This document shows, in pieces, positions 42,672 through 52,214 of a DNA stretch of 64,000 nucleotides. Within the stretch, counting starts at the first letter, position 1; each line of letters starts with the position of its first letter. Source of the DNA: Parabacteroides goldsteinii DSM 19448 = WAL 12034 (GTDB lineage Bacteria; Bacteroidota; Bacteroidia; Bacteroidales; Tannerellaceae); contig NZ_KQ033912.1 of assembly GCF_000969835.1 (NCBI RefSeq), positions 630,221 through 694,220 on the forward strand. The letters run 5' to 3'. Under the pieces are notes generated by a model. That model worked only from the letters and a program-made list of their open reading frames with translations, ran no database searches and was not told where the DNA came from. Position numbers and translations under genes: made by a program.

Positions 42672-45578
42672 TTATTCTTCTCTCAGGAAACGTCCCGGAA
42701 ACTCTGCGAATATAGCGATAATAGCTAATAATGCAAAGAAACCTATAATCAATAAATTAAAATTATAGGTAGAAATTAACATACTGCCCAGTTTTTTCTC
42801 ATAAGAATAGAAAGGAGCCCTGCCAAACGGATTATCCGGAACAATATAAATCTGACCGACGGCCGGATAGATGCGATGCCCGTGCTCTTTATAAAAGTTA
42901 CGGCCACCGGTTCCCATAACCAGGTCTTCGATAGCCGAATTATGATACTTTTTCTTCTGTTCGGTTACCCATTCAGCCCCTTTTTCGCGTATATCCTTTT
43001 CCTGTACCTGATCCAGATAGGCCGTAAAGTTATGAGCGCGCTCGTGCAACGCTGAATCTACCTTATCCAGATACGACAAGTAAGTTTCACCTTCATGGCG
43101 GGAAGCGATACGGGCGGCACGTCCCAATACGGCAAGTTCATTTTCTACCGTCAGACGTTTGTCCGGATCATCTTTTCCCTCCAGTTGTTCAGCCAGGCGA
43201 CGCACTTCTTTCGAATGTATATTTTCATAATACTGCGCCAGATATTTTTCCCTCTCTATCGGGAAGTAAGCCTGATTGTAAGCATTATCGGCAAATTGCT
43301 CTACCATCAAGGTCTCAAAAGCCCAGCGCGAAGGGATAATATCACCGATCAACGGGACCTTATTTTCCTTTGAAGCACTGGTATTCAAATCATCAAACTT
43401 GATAACCAATCCGCAAAGCAATATCTGCGGGATCAACAAAAGAGGAATAGTTATATAGATCGCAACGACAGAGTTCATCGACTGTGACAAAATCAGTCCC
43501 GTCAGATTGGCTAGGAAAGAGGTTGCCCAAAGGATACTCCACCAAACACCAAACATCTCCCATCCTACCCCTATGATCGTATTTCCCACTAAAATAAAAA
43601 GTAAGGACTGAAGTCCGGATACTCCCAGCAGGTAAACTATTTTAGATGTAAGATAGCTGCTACGGCTTAACCGGAGGAAATGTTCCCGCTTCAGGACAGG
43701 CCGGTCTTTTATAATCTCTTCGGCACTTATACTCAACCCCATAAAGGTAACCACAATAACCGACATAAAGATATAAGACACAAAATTCTTGTTAGCCAGC
43801 AAAGTATATTCGTCACCATCCACATACCGGGTAAGCAAAGCAACGATCAGCGCCAGCAACGGAGCTTCGAGCAACGTAATTGCCAGATATTGCTTATTAA
43901 CCAGTTTTGTCCGGATATTCCGTTCCAGGAAAATACAAAACTGTTTGAACCAGGTCGGTTTTTTCTGCTTGCTGTCAGGCAGTTCCTTCTCCTCAACCGG
44001 TGTATAGGACGGACGCGACGAAATATATTTCTCGTGCCATTCTTCAGGTGTAAACTTCCGGATGTTCGTCTGATTTCCGGAGTCGTCGATCTTCTTCGAG
44101 TCGATAATATTCAGAATCAGTTCCGGATTCACATTCCCGCAGGTACTGCAAACGCTGATATCCGGATCGGTATATTTCGCAGCTTGTTTGAAATAAATAA
44201 TCGCTTCGATCGGATTTCCGTCATAAATGGGATAACCTCCCCGGTCCAGTAACCAGAGACGGTCGAATAATTTATAGATTTCAGACGATGGCTGGTGGAT
44301 ATTGACAACGACCAGCTTCCCCCGGTGCGTCTGTTCTTTCAGCAACATGATAACTTTCTCGGAGTCGGATGAAGATAAACCGGAGGTCGGCTCGTCCAGA
44401 TACAGGATAGCCGGTTCACGGATCAGTTCAAGGGCTATATTCAACCGTTTCCGCTGTCCCCCGCTGATCGTTTTACGGATGGGGGAACCGACTTCCAGGT
44501 CTTTTATCCCTTCCAGGTCCAATTCTTTCAATACATTTTCGACCCGCGCTTTGATTTCCTGATCCGAAAGACGGGCAAAACAGAGACGCGCCGTGAACCA
44601 AAGGTTCTGATACACGGTAAATTCTTCTATCAACAAGTCGTCCTGCGGAACAAAACCGATCAACTGACGGGCTTCGGGGGCATCCAACGGGTAGCCGTTC
44701 ACCGTAATACTACCCTCATCGGGACGGATATTCCCGTTCATGATACCCAACAAAGTAGATTTACCGACTCCGCTTCCTCCCATTATCGCGACCAACTGGC
44801 CCGATTCCAGGTTAAAAGAAAAGTTATGCAAACCGTTGGTACTATTCTTAAAAGTAAAATTCAAATCTCTACCGTTCAGGAATATGGCTTCCTTCCGTTC
44901 ATTCTTATTATATACGGTCAGCAGATCACTGTAATAAACCGGAAGAAACAACGGTCCTTTCAACACACTACTATGCTGCCAAGCATAAAAGATACCCGGC
45001 GACAAAGGAATATCGTTCATGAAAACGACACCTGAGCCATAGTAAGTAAAGATTTGCTTGTCAAACCGCCGGATAAAGAGTACACGAATAAAACCGTCCA
45101 TCCCTTTACGGGTAATATGATTCCCTATGGCGGCATCCTCTCCACTGATAGTCAATAAAGAAGAAGAGGGTTTTCCGGTAATAAAAGCAAGTATATCGTC
45201 AAACTCTTCTTGCGGAATAGCAAAAATATCAGCCACCAGATGAAAGAGTGGCAAATGATTTTCAAACTCTTCCGAGTTCGAATAGGCGAACTCCACAAAG
45301 CGGACCAGAAGAAGCAGCTGTTCTTCCGCCACCAGCTTCACCTTCATCTGTTCACAGATATTGCGGATCACATTCTCCTTATCTACAGGAAAAAGCGGAT
45401 CATCGTACATGCTACGCAACTCACTGTATAACTCAATATACTCTTTATGGGAACGGACACCGAAATGACTGGACAAATAGAAATGAACTGCACGGCTCGC
45501 CTGTTGTTCTTCGATACGTACAGCCGAAGCAAAAACAGCAAACAGATTCAACAAACCGTTCAGAATGGTCTCATTCAT
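42672..45578 (-). CDS. TerB-like/ABCG-type ABC transporter fusion
   Basis: 968 aa single-chain half transporter. Residues 1-130 are helical and resemble a TerB-type domain (HFYLSSHFGVRSHKEYIEL), followed by a small beta-rich part (to about 240), then an ABC ATPase: Walker A GGSGVGKSTLL, signature ISGGQRKRLNIALEL, Walker B ILYLDEPTSGL, H-loop VVNIHQPSSE. After a CSTCG-containing linker come six membrane helices in ABC2/ABCG order. A soluble insertion (about 750-900) lies between the last helices. Substrate unknown; the lipoprotein gene follows directly. Confidence 0.9.
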   Translation of the reverse strand: MNETILNGLLNLFAVFASAVRIEEQQASRAVHFYLSSHFGVRSHKEYIELYSELRSMYDDPLFPVDKENVIRNICEQMKVKLVAEEQLLLLVRFVEFAYSNSEEFENHLPLFHLVADIFAIPQEEFDDILAFITGKPSSSLLTISGEDAAIGNHITRKGMDGFIRVLFIRRFDKQIFTYYGSGVVFMNDIPLSPGIFYAWQHSSVLKGPLFLPVYYSDLLTVYNKNERKEAIFLNGRDLNFTFKNSTNGLHNFSFNLESGQLVAIMGGSGVGKSTLLGIMNGNIRPDEGSITVNGYPLDAPEARQLIGFVPQDDLLIEEFTVYQNLWFTARLCFARLSDQEIKARVENVLKELDLEGIKDLEVGSPIRKTISGGQRKRLNIALELIREPAILYLDEPTSGLSSSDSEKVIMLLKEQTHRGKLVVVNIHQPSSEIYKLFDRLWLLDRGGYPIYDGNPIEAIIYFKQAAKYTDPDISVCSTCGNVNPELILNIIDSKKIDDSGNQTNIRKFTPEEWHEKYISSRPSYTPVEEKELPDSKQKKPTWFKQFCIFLERNIRTKLVNKQYLAITLLEAPLLALIVALLTRYVDGDEYTLLANKNFVSYIFMSVIVVTFMGLSISAEEIIKDRPVLKREHFLRLSRSSYLTSKIVYLLGVSGLQSLLFILVGNTIIGVGWEMFGVWWSILWATSFLANLTGLILSQSMNSVVAIYITIPLLLIPQILLCGLVIKFDDLNTSASKENKVPLIGDIIPSRWAFETLMVEQFADNAYNQAYFPIEREKYLAQYYENIHSKEVRRLAEQLEGKDDPDKRLTVENELAVLGRAARIASRHEGETYLSYLDKVDSALHERAHNFTAYLDQVQEKDIREKGAEWVTEQKKKYHNSAIEDLVMGTGGRNFYKEHGHRIYPAVGQIYIVPDNPFGRAPFYSYEKKLGSMLISTYNFNLLIIGFFALLAIIAIFAEFPGRFLREE

Positions 45579-45862
45579 ATATTCACAGATAATAAAGAAT
45601 TATCTTACAAAGATAAAATTAAAAATATGAAACAAAGAAAAAACTTACACTAATCCCCCAAAATATCCGAATATATAAACAATTATATTTCTTATAAAAG
45701 AAAGAATGTTATTTGTTTTTATTCCTTTTTATAGAACAATAAAACAATTCTCAAAAATATTCTTCAGTTTTCTTAAGACTATCAACCAAAAAATATTCTC
45801 ATACTGTTTTCTAAAAGAAACAAGAACTAAATACATAAAAGTTTAACTTATATAGAAATGGT

Positions 45863-46228
45863 ATGAAAACAAAAAGTAACACAGTAAAGAAATCCACTCC
45901 CATATTGGAGAACAGGAAGAGATTTGGAAATAATAAATTCATTCAAGGTCTGATTGTATTTGTTGGAATCGGATTATATTTCTTTTCACGCAAATCAAAA
46001 GTTAAGATCAAGCATACACTTTTATTAGCTACAATTTGCTTGTTTAGTTTTCTTTCGTTATCATGCAGCAATAAAAAACAGAATAAGATCGATATAAACA
46101 AAGCCTTGGATAATGCCATAGAAAAAGTGGAACACGAGGCAGACAAATTAAAAAACACTTTGTATGAAACTAAGAAAGAAAACCGAAAAGGAACAGATAA
46201 GATAAAACATAAAGTAGAAAAAATATAA
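45863..46228 (+). CDS. Small membrane protein with Lys/Glu-rich tail
   Basis: 121 aa. Two hydrophobic stretches (residues 27-42, FIQGLIVFVGIGLYFF, and 52-68, ending in a lipobox-like LSLSC) are joined by a basic loop; residues 70-121 are highly charged and probably helical. No family recognised. Low-GC, Lys-rich codon use like the other genes of this region. It precedes the FAD oxidoreductase by 19 bp and is probably co-transcribed. Confidence 0.7.
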   Translation: MKTKSNTVKKSTPILENRKRFGNNKFIQGLIVFVGIGLYFFSRKSKVKIKHTLLLATICLFSFLSLSCSNKKQNKIDINKALDNAIEKVEHEADKLKNTLYETKKENRKGTDKIKHKVEKI

Positions 46229-46247
46229 AAATAAAAAACTTATTACA

Positions 46248-47459
46248 ATGGACTTACATTCAGGATTACCCTATTGGATAATTAAAAATCCTCTATTTGA
46301 TTATTTTAATCCTTTGAAAAAGGATCTGGAAACGGATATAGTAATTATTGGTGCCGGTATTACCGGTGCTCTCATGGCACACGAACTATGCCGAACGGGA
46401 CTGAAATGTTGCGTTGTGGACAAACGGAGTATTGCCACAGGAAGTTCTGCTGCCAGTACGGCATTACTACAATACGAAATTGATGTTCCGCTTTGCCGAA
46501 TGGTAAAACAAATCGGTGAAAAAAAAGCGGTAACTGCTTACCGTTCTTGCCTTCAATCGATATCAGATATTGAGGCTGTTTTAAAAGAAACAGGAATTGA
46601 TGCCGATTTTGAATGGCTACCCAGCATTTTCTATGCCAGTAATGAAAAAGGCGTGAAACTTATCGAACGTGAATATAAAATACGCAAACAACACAGACTT
46701 CCAACAAAACTATTAAACAAGGAAGAACTTTATAGGAAATATAAACTGAAAACCTATGCGGGAGCGTTACTCAATGATCAATCAGCACAGATTGATGCCT
46801 ATAAAGCAGCGACACAACTCCTCTGGTATCACATGCAAAAAAATCATTTACAGATATTCACCCACACAGAAGTAACGTCATGTAAAGAAATATCTGAAGG
46901 CTGTCGACTGAAAACAAAGGAAGGCTCAATCATTCAATGCAAATATGTAATCATCGCGGCCGGTTTTGAAGCAGGAGAGTTTCTACCCAAGAAAGTAATG
47001 AAGTTAACTTCTACTTACGCGCTTATCTCTCACCCTATCGACCGTAAAGACTTATGGACGAAACATTGCCTCATCTGGGAAACTGAAGAACCTTATATAT
47101 ATGTAAGGACTAGCGGTAACCGCATTATCATAGGAGGAGAGGATGAAGAATTCAACGATCCAGAAGCAAGGGATGAACTGCTTCGAAAAAAAACGGAAAT
47201 ACTTGAAAAGAAATTTCACAAGCTATTACCTTCTGTACCTTTCAAAACAGAAATGGCTTGGTGCGGTACATTCAGTACAACAAAAGACGGACTTCCTTTT
47301 ATTGGAACATGGCCGGGAACGAAACATATATTTTTCGATCTAGGATACGGTGGTAATGGTATCACATTCAGTATGATTGGTGCACAGATCATACGTAATA
47401 CCCTACAAGGAATAAAGGACGAACGCAAAGATATATTTGGTTTCGAACGTATCCTCTAA
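46248..47459 (+). CDS. FAD-dependent oxidoreductase (DAO family)
   Basis: 403 aa, D-amino-acid-oxidase/glycine-oxidase fold. N-terminal dinucleotide motif VIIGAGITGALMAHELC with the acidic CCVVDKRS strand end, GSSAASTALLQYE, and C-terminal TTKDGLPFIGTWPG and GYGGNGITFSMIGAQI. The substrate may be an amine or amino acid. No Rieske domain, which some related stress-associated oxidoreductases carry. In a cluster of stress and envelope genes. Confidence 0.9.
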   Translation: MDLHSGLPYWIIKNPLFDYFNPLKKDLETDIVIIGAGITGALMAHELCRTGLKCCVVDKRSIATGSSAASTALLQYEIDVPLCRMVKQIGEKKAVTAYRSCLQSISDIEAVLKETGIDADFEWLPSIFYASNEKGVKLIEREYKIRKQHRLPTKLLNKEELYRKYKLKTYAGALLNDQSAQIDAYKAATQLLWYHMQKNHLQIFTHTEVTSCKEISEGCRLKTKEGSIIQCKYVIIAAGFEAGEFLPKKVMKLTSTYALISHPIDRKDLWTKHCLIWETEEPYIYVRTSGNRIIIGGEDEEFNDPEARDELLRKKTEILEKKFHKLLPSVPFKTEMAWCGTFSTTKDGLPFIGTWPGTKHIFFDLGYGGNGITFSMIGAQIIRNTLQGIKDERKDIFGFERIL

Positions 47460-47563
47460 ACGCCACAAACCAATATCTAACAAATAAGAGAAGGAGGAAC
47501 AGAGATCACTCTCATTCCTCCTAAAACAATGTCAAATCATCTGGAAAAATTTACATTTTTCAC

Positions 47564-47755
47564 TTAGTGGTTTAACCACACCGGAAATCTGCTCCTACCA
47601 TAAAAATCATAAAATAACAATCCTACCCAACTGGTAAAGACTATCAATATAACAGCTATCAGCCTTTTTCTTCTAGGAGCATTAAGATTCCAGATTCTAA
47701 GTGCAGCTTTTAAAGCCAAAACCAAGCCTATAAACCATATTGCTAAATAAACCAT
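47564..47755 (-). CDS. Small two-helix membrane protein
   Basis: 63 aa: hydrophobic helices at about 3-18 and 32-49 separated by a basic stretch (APRRKRL), ending FYDFYGRSRFPVWLNH. It resembles in layout the PLDc_N-type short membrane proteins, but I do not assign a family. Hydrophobicity, position in an otherwise empty gap and AT-rich codon use suggest a real gene. Confidence 0.6.
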   Translation of the reverse strand: MVYLAIWFIGLVLALKAALRIWNLNAPRRKRLIAVILIVFTSWVGLLFYDFYGRSRFPVWLNH

Positions 47756-47836
47756 ACCTGTTCCACACTTTTTATATTAGAACAATTCAAGTTCAACATG
47801 TTATTAAACGTATTCACCAAAAATTCCTACATTTCC

Positions 47837-48919
47837 CTACTTAACCATAATAGACTCTATCGGTTGCTGTTTACTTCTGTCCAAAGGTTTTGCATGATAT
47901 TGAACAGAAGAAAAATCTATCGTGTTCAGATCTATACTCCGGATTGCGCTATTATACATAGTACGGAAATAAACTATACGATTTTGCATATCAGTAACTG
48001 AAGTCCATTGCGTTGCACTTGGTATATCGGCTGCAACTTCTCCCGTAGCAACTTCTATTCCTATCGGAATATCAAAACTATTTAATATCTGAAAAGCCTG
48101 AAAAACCACATCTAGAGCCGTTTTCTGTCTGGGTGCCGAAGTCTGATAAAAAGCTGCACGTACAAAACGGGATGGCGGAGTCACATCACCTGGTATTCCC
48201 AGAAAACCACTTCCTGAACCAAAAGGAGACAAACGGAGTACTCCTAAAGATTGCCCTGGTGCCGCCCCAGGAAACAAATTCACATAGTTATTAAGATTGG
48301 TCAATTGCCAGTCAAACCCAGGAGAATTAGTCAAGACTCCCAATGTATTTTCATAAAAACGAGGTTCTCCTCCTATTATTTCAAGCACAAGCTGACGCCC
48401 CGAAATATCGGCAAATCTCCAATGAACTGTTGAAATTTGGGGATCTAAACTGATAATCCTAACCTTACTTATAGCCTCTTTTATATCATCTACACTTGCA
48501 CACTCCCCCAACAACCAAGAGACTAACTGAAGATCGGAGATACTTATATCTCTTTTAGAAGCTTCATATTTTTCATATTCTCCATATTTCGGAAAATAAA
48601 ACAATCCGGCAGACAGCCCAACTTCATTCAAACCTTCTGCTATAAACTCCTTCTGTTCTACTGCAAATCCGACATAACCGTATCTGGTTTTAAAAGTCAT
48701 ACCATTAATGCCATCTGGTGTGTACGATATAGCTTGATAGCCACGTGGAACCACCACGTATTGGCTATTCAAATTACCTCCTCCCCATTCTATCGTGCGT
48801 GCCACTATTGTTGTTCCACTTTCACTTTTCAAAGTAATTCCTGTACACGCATTTGTTTTCAATGGGAACTTAAATATTAAAGCCATACCAAGAAACAATA
48901 AAAATAATCTTGTTCTCAT
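47837..48919 (-). CDS. Linear amide C-N hydrolase, choloylglycine hydrolase (bile salt hydrolase/penicillin V acylase) family
   Basis: Ntn hydrolase, 360 aa. A signal peptide is followed by KTNACTGITL; cleavage before Cys25 would expose the catalytic N-terminal Cys, as in periplasmic Bacteroides bile salt hydrolases. Further family marks are ARTIEW (Arg41), GLNEVGLSAGLFYF, VLTNSPGFDWQLTNLNNYV and SRFVRAAFY. The substrate loop GSGSGFLGIPGDVTPPSRF is typical. Bile-salt versus penicillin V or N-acyl amide specificity cannot be settled by reading. Neighbours are stress and envelope genes, which would fit bile exposure in the gut. Confidence 0.9.
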   Translation of the reverse strand: MRTRLFLLFLGMALIFKFPLKTNACTGITLKSESGTTIVARTIEWGGGNLNSQYVVVPRGYQAISYTPDGINGMTFKTRYGYVGFAVEQKEFIAEGLNEVGLSAGLFYFPKYGEYEKYEASKRDISISDLQLVSWLLGECASVDDIKEAISKVRIISLDPQISTVHWRFADISGRQLVLEIIGGEPRFYENTLGVLTNSPGFDWQLTNLNNYVNLFPGAAPGQSLGVLRLSPFGSGSGFLGIPGDVTPPSRFVRAAFYQTSAPRQKTALDVVFQAFQILNSFDIPIGIEVATGEVAADIPSATQWTSVTDMQNRIVYFRTMYNSAIRSIDLNTIDFSSVQYHAKPLDRSKQQPIESIMVK

Positions 48920-49040
48920 ACTATTTATTTTTGATTTTTATAAAGAAAACCAATACCAGCAACCAACGGGAGCGCATCTTCACAGATACGTCCCGTCTAC
49001 TTAAAGAGAGATTTTATTTAATGATAATTTAGCAGGTATA

Positions 49041-50078
49041 TTATATATCGATTCTTTCCTGTGTTTTTCTGCTTCCGTATGCACCGGCCAAACAACACAA
49101 AACAGCTCCAATCAACAGGGCAAAGAAAGATATAAGAGCTGATCGCGCGGCAGCATCCGCAGCTTTATCCGCAGCTTCTAATGTATTCTGTTTCACTTCC
49201 TGCCATTCTTGGGTCGCTTTCTCCAAACTTTGTTCCAGATTCCGGATTTGTTTGTCTGCTTCGGTTGATGCCTTACGCATAATTTCCGTATACTGCTTGA
49301 TCGCTTTATCGGCTTCAGCTTTTGACATATTGGTATTATTTGCCAAGGCTTTGGCCAAGTCATTACGATCTATACTTTTAGTCCAATTATTCGTTTGTTC
49401 TTTCAAACGGGTAAGAAAGTTTTTAAAAATTTCATCTGCATCTTCAGGAGAAGCAATCGCTTTCTTCACAGATTTTCCTAAGTCGGTCTTTACATTTTCA
49501 AGTTGCTTCTGCAAATAATCGGGTTGCAACTCTTTCACTTTGCTTTTAGCAAGCACCGCACGGATATCCTTCGGAATCTCTCCATCTTTCAAATCTACTT
49601 TAAAATCAATTCCACCGAATAATTCTTTCGCTTGATCCGAAAGTGCAGAAACTCCACTACCGACAATCGAGCCAGTTCCGGAAATAACCCCTCCTGCAAC
49701 CGACGATGCAGCTCCTAATGCATTCATAGTTAACTTTGCAGCTCCAACAGTAAGTAAAACGCCGAAAAATGCCCCGACAATAAGTGTCGTGCCCCAAACC
49801 AGGAAGCCATGTATCAAACCATCTACTCCTGCTAATTTACCGGCTACAAAACCACCTGCAATCATGCTGACAATCAAAGCGACAGCAGTACCTATACCAA
49901 CCGTAGTCCCAATACCCGAAACCGGATTATCTGCAAATGGGTCAAACATAAACAATCCGATACTGGAGCCTAATACCGACAATAAAATAGAAACAGCCAG
50001 CACTGTCACCACACCACCAAATACACTACCCCAGGAAACTCTTTTTTTCAATTCATCCCAATTATTTAAACGTGTCAT
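49041..50078 (-). CDS. Gly-rich membrane protein with periplasmic or cytoplasmic coiled-coil domain
   Basis: 345 aa. Three or four hydrophobic Gly/Ala-rich helices in residues 18-145 (GSVFGGVVTVLAVSILLSVL, VALIVSMIAGGFVAGKLAGV, LIVGAFFGVLLTVGAAKL), a charged helical middle part (150-305, with KALANNTNMSKAEADKAIKQ) and a last helix (SALISFFALLIGAVLCCLAG). Similar proteins in Bacteroidetes carry the uninformative label CAP-Gly protein; the CAP-Gly fold is not seen. Follows the OmpA gene, separated from it by a terminator. Confidence 0.75.
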   Translation of the reverse strand: MTRLNNWDELKKRVSWGSVFGGVVTVLAVSILLSVLGSSIGLFMFDPFADNPVSGIGTTVGIGTAVALIVSMIAGGFVAGKLAGVDGLIHGFLVWGTTLIVGAFFGVLLTVGAAKLTMNALGAASSVAGGVISGTGSIVGSGVSALSDQAKELFGGIDFKVDLKDGEIPKDIRAVLAKSKVKELQPDYLQKQLENVKTDLGKSVKKAIASPEDADEIFKNFLTRLKEQTNNWTKSIDRNDLAKALANNTNMSKAEADKAIKQYTEIMRKASTEADKQIRNLEQSLEKATQEWQEVKQNTLEAADKAADAAARSALISFFALLIGAVLCCLAGAYGSRKTQERIDI

Positions 50079-50120
50079 AATGCTTAAATTTTAATCAATT
50101 ACTCTGTTCTTAAAAATATA

Positions 50121-50155
50121 GAGACCATCTCCTAAACACATTACGGGATGGTCTC
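50121..50155 (-). terminator. Intrinsic terminator after the OmpA gene
   Basis: Arms GAGACCATC (50155-50147 on the minus strand) and GATGGTCTC (50129-50121), then TATATTTTTA. Confidence 0.75.
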
Positions 50156-50166
50156 ATCCTTATTCG

Positions 50167-51339
50167 TTATTGTTCTACGTAAAGAATCACGGCGCGATTC
50201 CATTCCGGTTTATCGAAAGGAGGTTCCTTATCGCCAACCCATTCCACAATAACCCTATCGCGATTGATATTATAATCACTAATCAATATCCGGGCAACAT
50301 TTTGTGCTCTTTCCGCAGAAAGCTTTTCGTTGATCTGGCTTGTTCCGGTTTTACGGTCCGTATAACCGATCACACGTACCTTAAACTGAGGATTATCTTT
50401 CAGATATTGTGCAATATTATAAATATTAACTCCCTGATAAGGATCTACCTTTGTTTGGTTGATTTTAAAGAGAACTACATTATTAATTAACGGATTTTCT
50501 TCAAATTCAACCACTTTCTCAGTAATAACCTCAGGTTCCGGACAATCCGGGCAATCTATAGGACGTTTTGCCAATTCCTGATTCTGAGCATACAATTCAT
50601 TAATACGACTGTTCAACTCATCAATCTCCTGCGGATTCCTCAACTCGGCTTCCGAAAAAGTTGCCGACTTACCCACATTAAAGATCAGACCAGCCGAAGC
50701 AGTTCCCAAAATATCGTAGTTGCCACTACTCTTGACCTGATTAAATTCGCTTTTCACAGCCGTTGCAGCAAACTCAATAGAAAGAGTCACCCGGTCTGAC
50801 AATTTAAAATTATTGACAATACCAGCATTGAGAGTCATACCGTTTACACGAGTATGTCCGCCGGCATAAGCCGGTTGATTTGCATAGTCCCATCCAAAAG
50901 CCCATCCGAATCCTACGTATGGCACAAAGCTATACACGCGTTTGGAATTATACTTCATAAAATAATCAGTCATACTCCACATTAAATCCGCCTGTACACT
51001 CGCATATCTGTTACGCGACATAATAGTCGCATTGTCATTAAACGTATGCAGATTCGTCAGCCCCGCACCCTTGATACGAGTGCCCAAATAAGGATTAATC
51101 CATTTACCAAACTGAATTTCCGGCGCGACAGTGAAACGATGGAAAAAGTCGGCATCACTATTCCTGTCACCGAAATATATATTAGCACCTGCACCAGCCC
51201 CAATGAACCAATGATCCCAGAAACCATTATTGATAAAAGTTGCTTTACGAGCCGGTTCCAAACTTTGACCTTCTTTTGTTTGGGCAAAAGAGGTTTGTAT
51301 GATGCTAAAAAGCACCATAATAAACAAATACTTTTTCAT
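50167..51339 (-). CDS. OmpA-family outer-membrane protein
   Basis: 390 aa from the ATG at 51339 (MKKYLFIMVLFSIIQTSFAQ); the longer frame to 51393 overlaps the preceding gene and lacks a signal peptide. The N-terminal part is an eight-strand-type barrel (WFIGAGAGANIYFG to about 240), then a coiled segment (ELNSRINELYAQNQEL), a Pro/Cys-containing linker and an OmpA C-terminal peptidoglycan-binding domain (FKVRVIGYTDRKTGTSQINEKLSAERAQNV). It tethers the outer membrane to the wall. Starts 36 bp after the small barrel gene, probably one operon. Confidence 0.94.
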   Translation of the reverse strand: MKKYLFIMVLFSIIQTSFAQTKEGQSLEPARKATFINNGFWDHWFIGAGAGANIYFGDRNSDADFFHRFTVAPEIQFGKWINPYLGTRIKGAGLTNLHTFNDNATIMSRNRYASVQADLMWSMTDYFMKYNSKRVYSFVPYVGFGWAFGWDYANQPAYAGGHTRVNGMTLNAGIVNNFKLSDRVTLSIEFAATAVKSEFNQVKSSGNYDILGTASAGLIFNVGKSATFSEAELRNPQEIDELNSRINELYAQNQELAKRPIDCPDCPEPEVITEKVVEFEENPLINNVVLFKINQTKVDPYQGVNIYNIAQYLKDNPQFKVRVIGYTDRKTGTSQINEKLSAERAQNVARILISDYNINRDRVIVEWVGDKEPPFDKPEWNRAVILYVEQ

Positions 51340-51374
51340 GATTGGATTATTTTTGTGATGAAAAAAAATCGGGA

Positions 51375-51878
51375 TCAGAAGCGATATCCCCAACCAAATG
51401 CAATTACAGAAGAATTGTCTTTACCAAAGACATATTTATATTCGACGTTAAGAAAGTTGCGCGGGTTAAGATTATAAGTCAATCCACCTCCCACATTAAA
51501 ACCGAAATTAGTAGAACTGTGAGAATCTAAAGTAACTTCTCCATCTTCTCCTTTTACAGTTCGTTTACCCTGAAAATTATTCTGTAAGTTAAACCCCGCC
51601 AAAGGATAAAGCGACAAGTGATCTTCTTTCAGATTAAATACATAGTGAGCATTGACATCCACATCCAATCCTGTTGTTTTATCCTTTGGAAAAAAGAACA
51701 TCAGATCCGGTGCCAAACGTACATGATCCGTCAAATTATAACGCCCTTGAGCGCCCAACATGACTCGTTTAAAATCTGTCTGATAACCAAAATTTCCCAA
51801 TAGTGAAAATTCTCCTTTTTGGGCAAATACGCCAAGGGATGTTATCAGCAAAAATGCTATAAAAAGAATCTTTTTCAT
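51375..51878 (-). CDS. Small outer-membrane beta-barrel protein
   Basis: 167 aa with signal peptide (MKKILFIAFLLITSLGVFAQ) and an eight-stranded barrel pattern ending in an aromatic residue (IAFGWGYRF). OmpW/OprF-like porin fold. It probably heads an operon with the OmpA gene downstream. Specific role not recognisable. Confidence 0.88.
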   Translation of the reverse strand: MKKILFIAFLLITSLGVFAQKGEFSLLGNFGYQTDFKRVMLGAQGRYNLTDHVRLAPDLMFFFPKDKTTGLDVDVNAHYVFNLKEDHLSLYPLAGFNLQNNFQGKRTVKGEDGEVTLDSHSSTNFGFNVGGGLTYNLNPRNFLNVEYKYVFGKDNSSVIAFGWGYRF

Positions 51879-52214
51879 TTGAATAGTTTTTTTTTAAATT
51901 ATACACTTAAATACATCTAAAACAATACTAAAACACCTATTTTATTATTCAATTTGCCATAATTTTATTCTTCAATACATTATTCAGAAAATAATATATT
52001 GTTTCAATAAATAATGTATGTTTATTAAAATAACAATGGCATTTTTTATTTTGTTTTATCTGGTAAGATTATAATTTCGTGTTCTAAGATTTTTTCAGAT
52101 TCATTAGTAGTTGGTTTTTTACTAAAAAAAGACATAAACAAAAAAATAACCCTCTTTCACAAGAGGGCTATCCCTAGATTACATTATACCAATGGAAAAG
52201 TAGATAAATAAGAG
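51879..52214. other. 336-bp AT-rich intergenic stretch
   Basis: Very AT-rich, no CDS. It contains an imperfect inverted repeat ATACATTATT/AATAATGTAT (about 51976-52019) that may be part of the promoter region of the barrel-ompA operon, and a terminator at 52141-52167. Confidence 0.6.
52141..52167 (-). terminator. Intrinsic terminator after the DUF6266 pseudogene
   Basis: Minus-strand hairpin CCCTCTT/AAGAGGG followed by TTATTTTTTTG. Confidence 0.8.

Noticed and set aside
51960..52025. Fourth phased dyad array in the AT-rich gap
   Set aside because: One 15-bp dyad (51980-51994) and an inverted repeat are present, but no further units at 22-23 bp spacing match.
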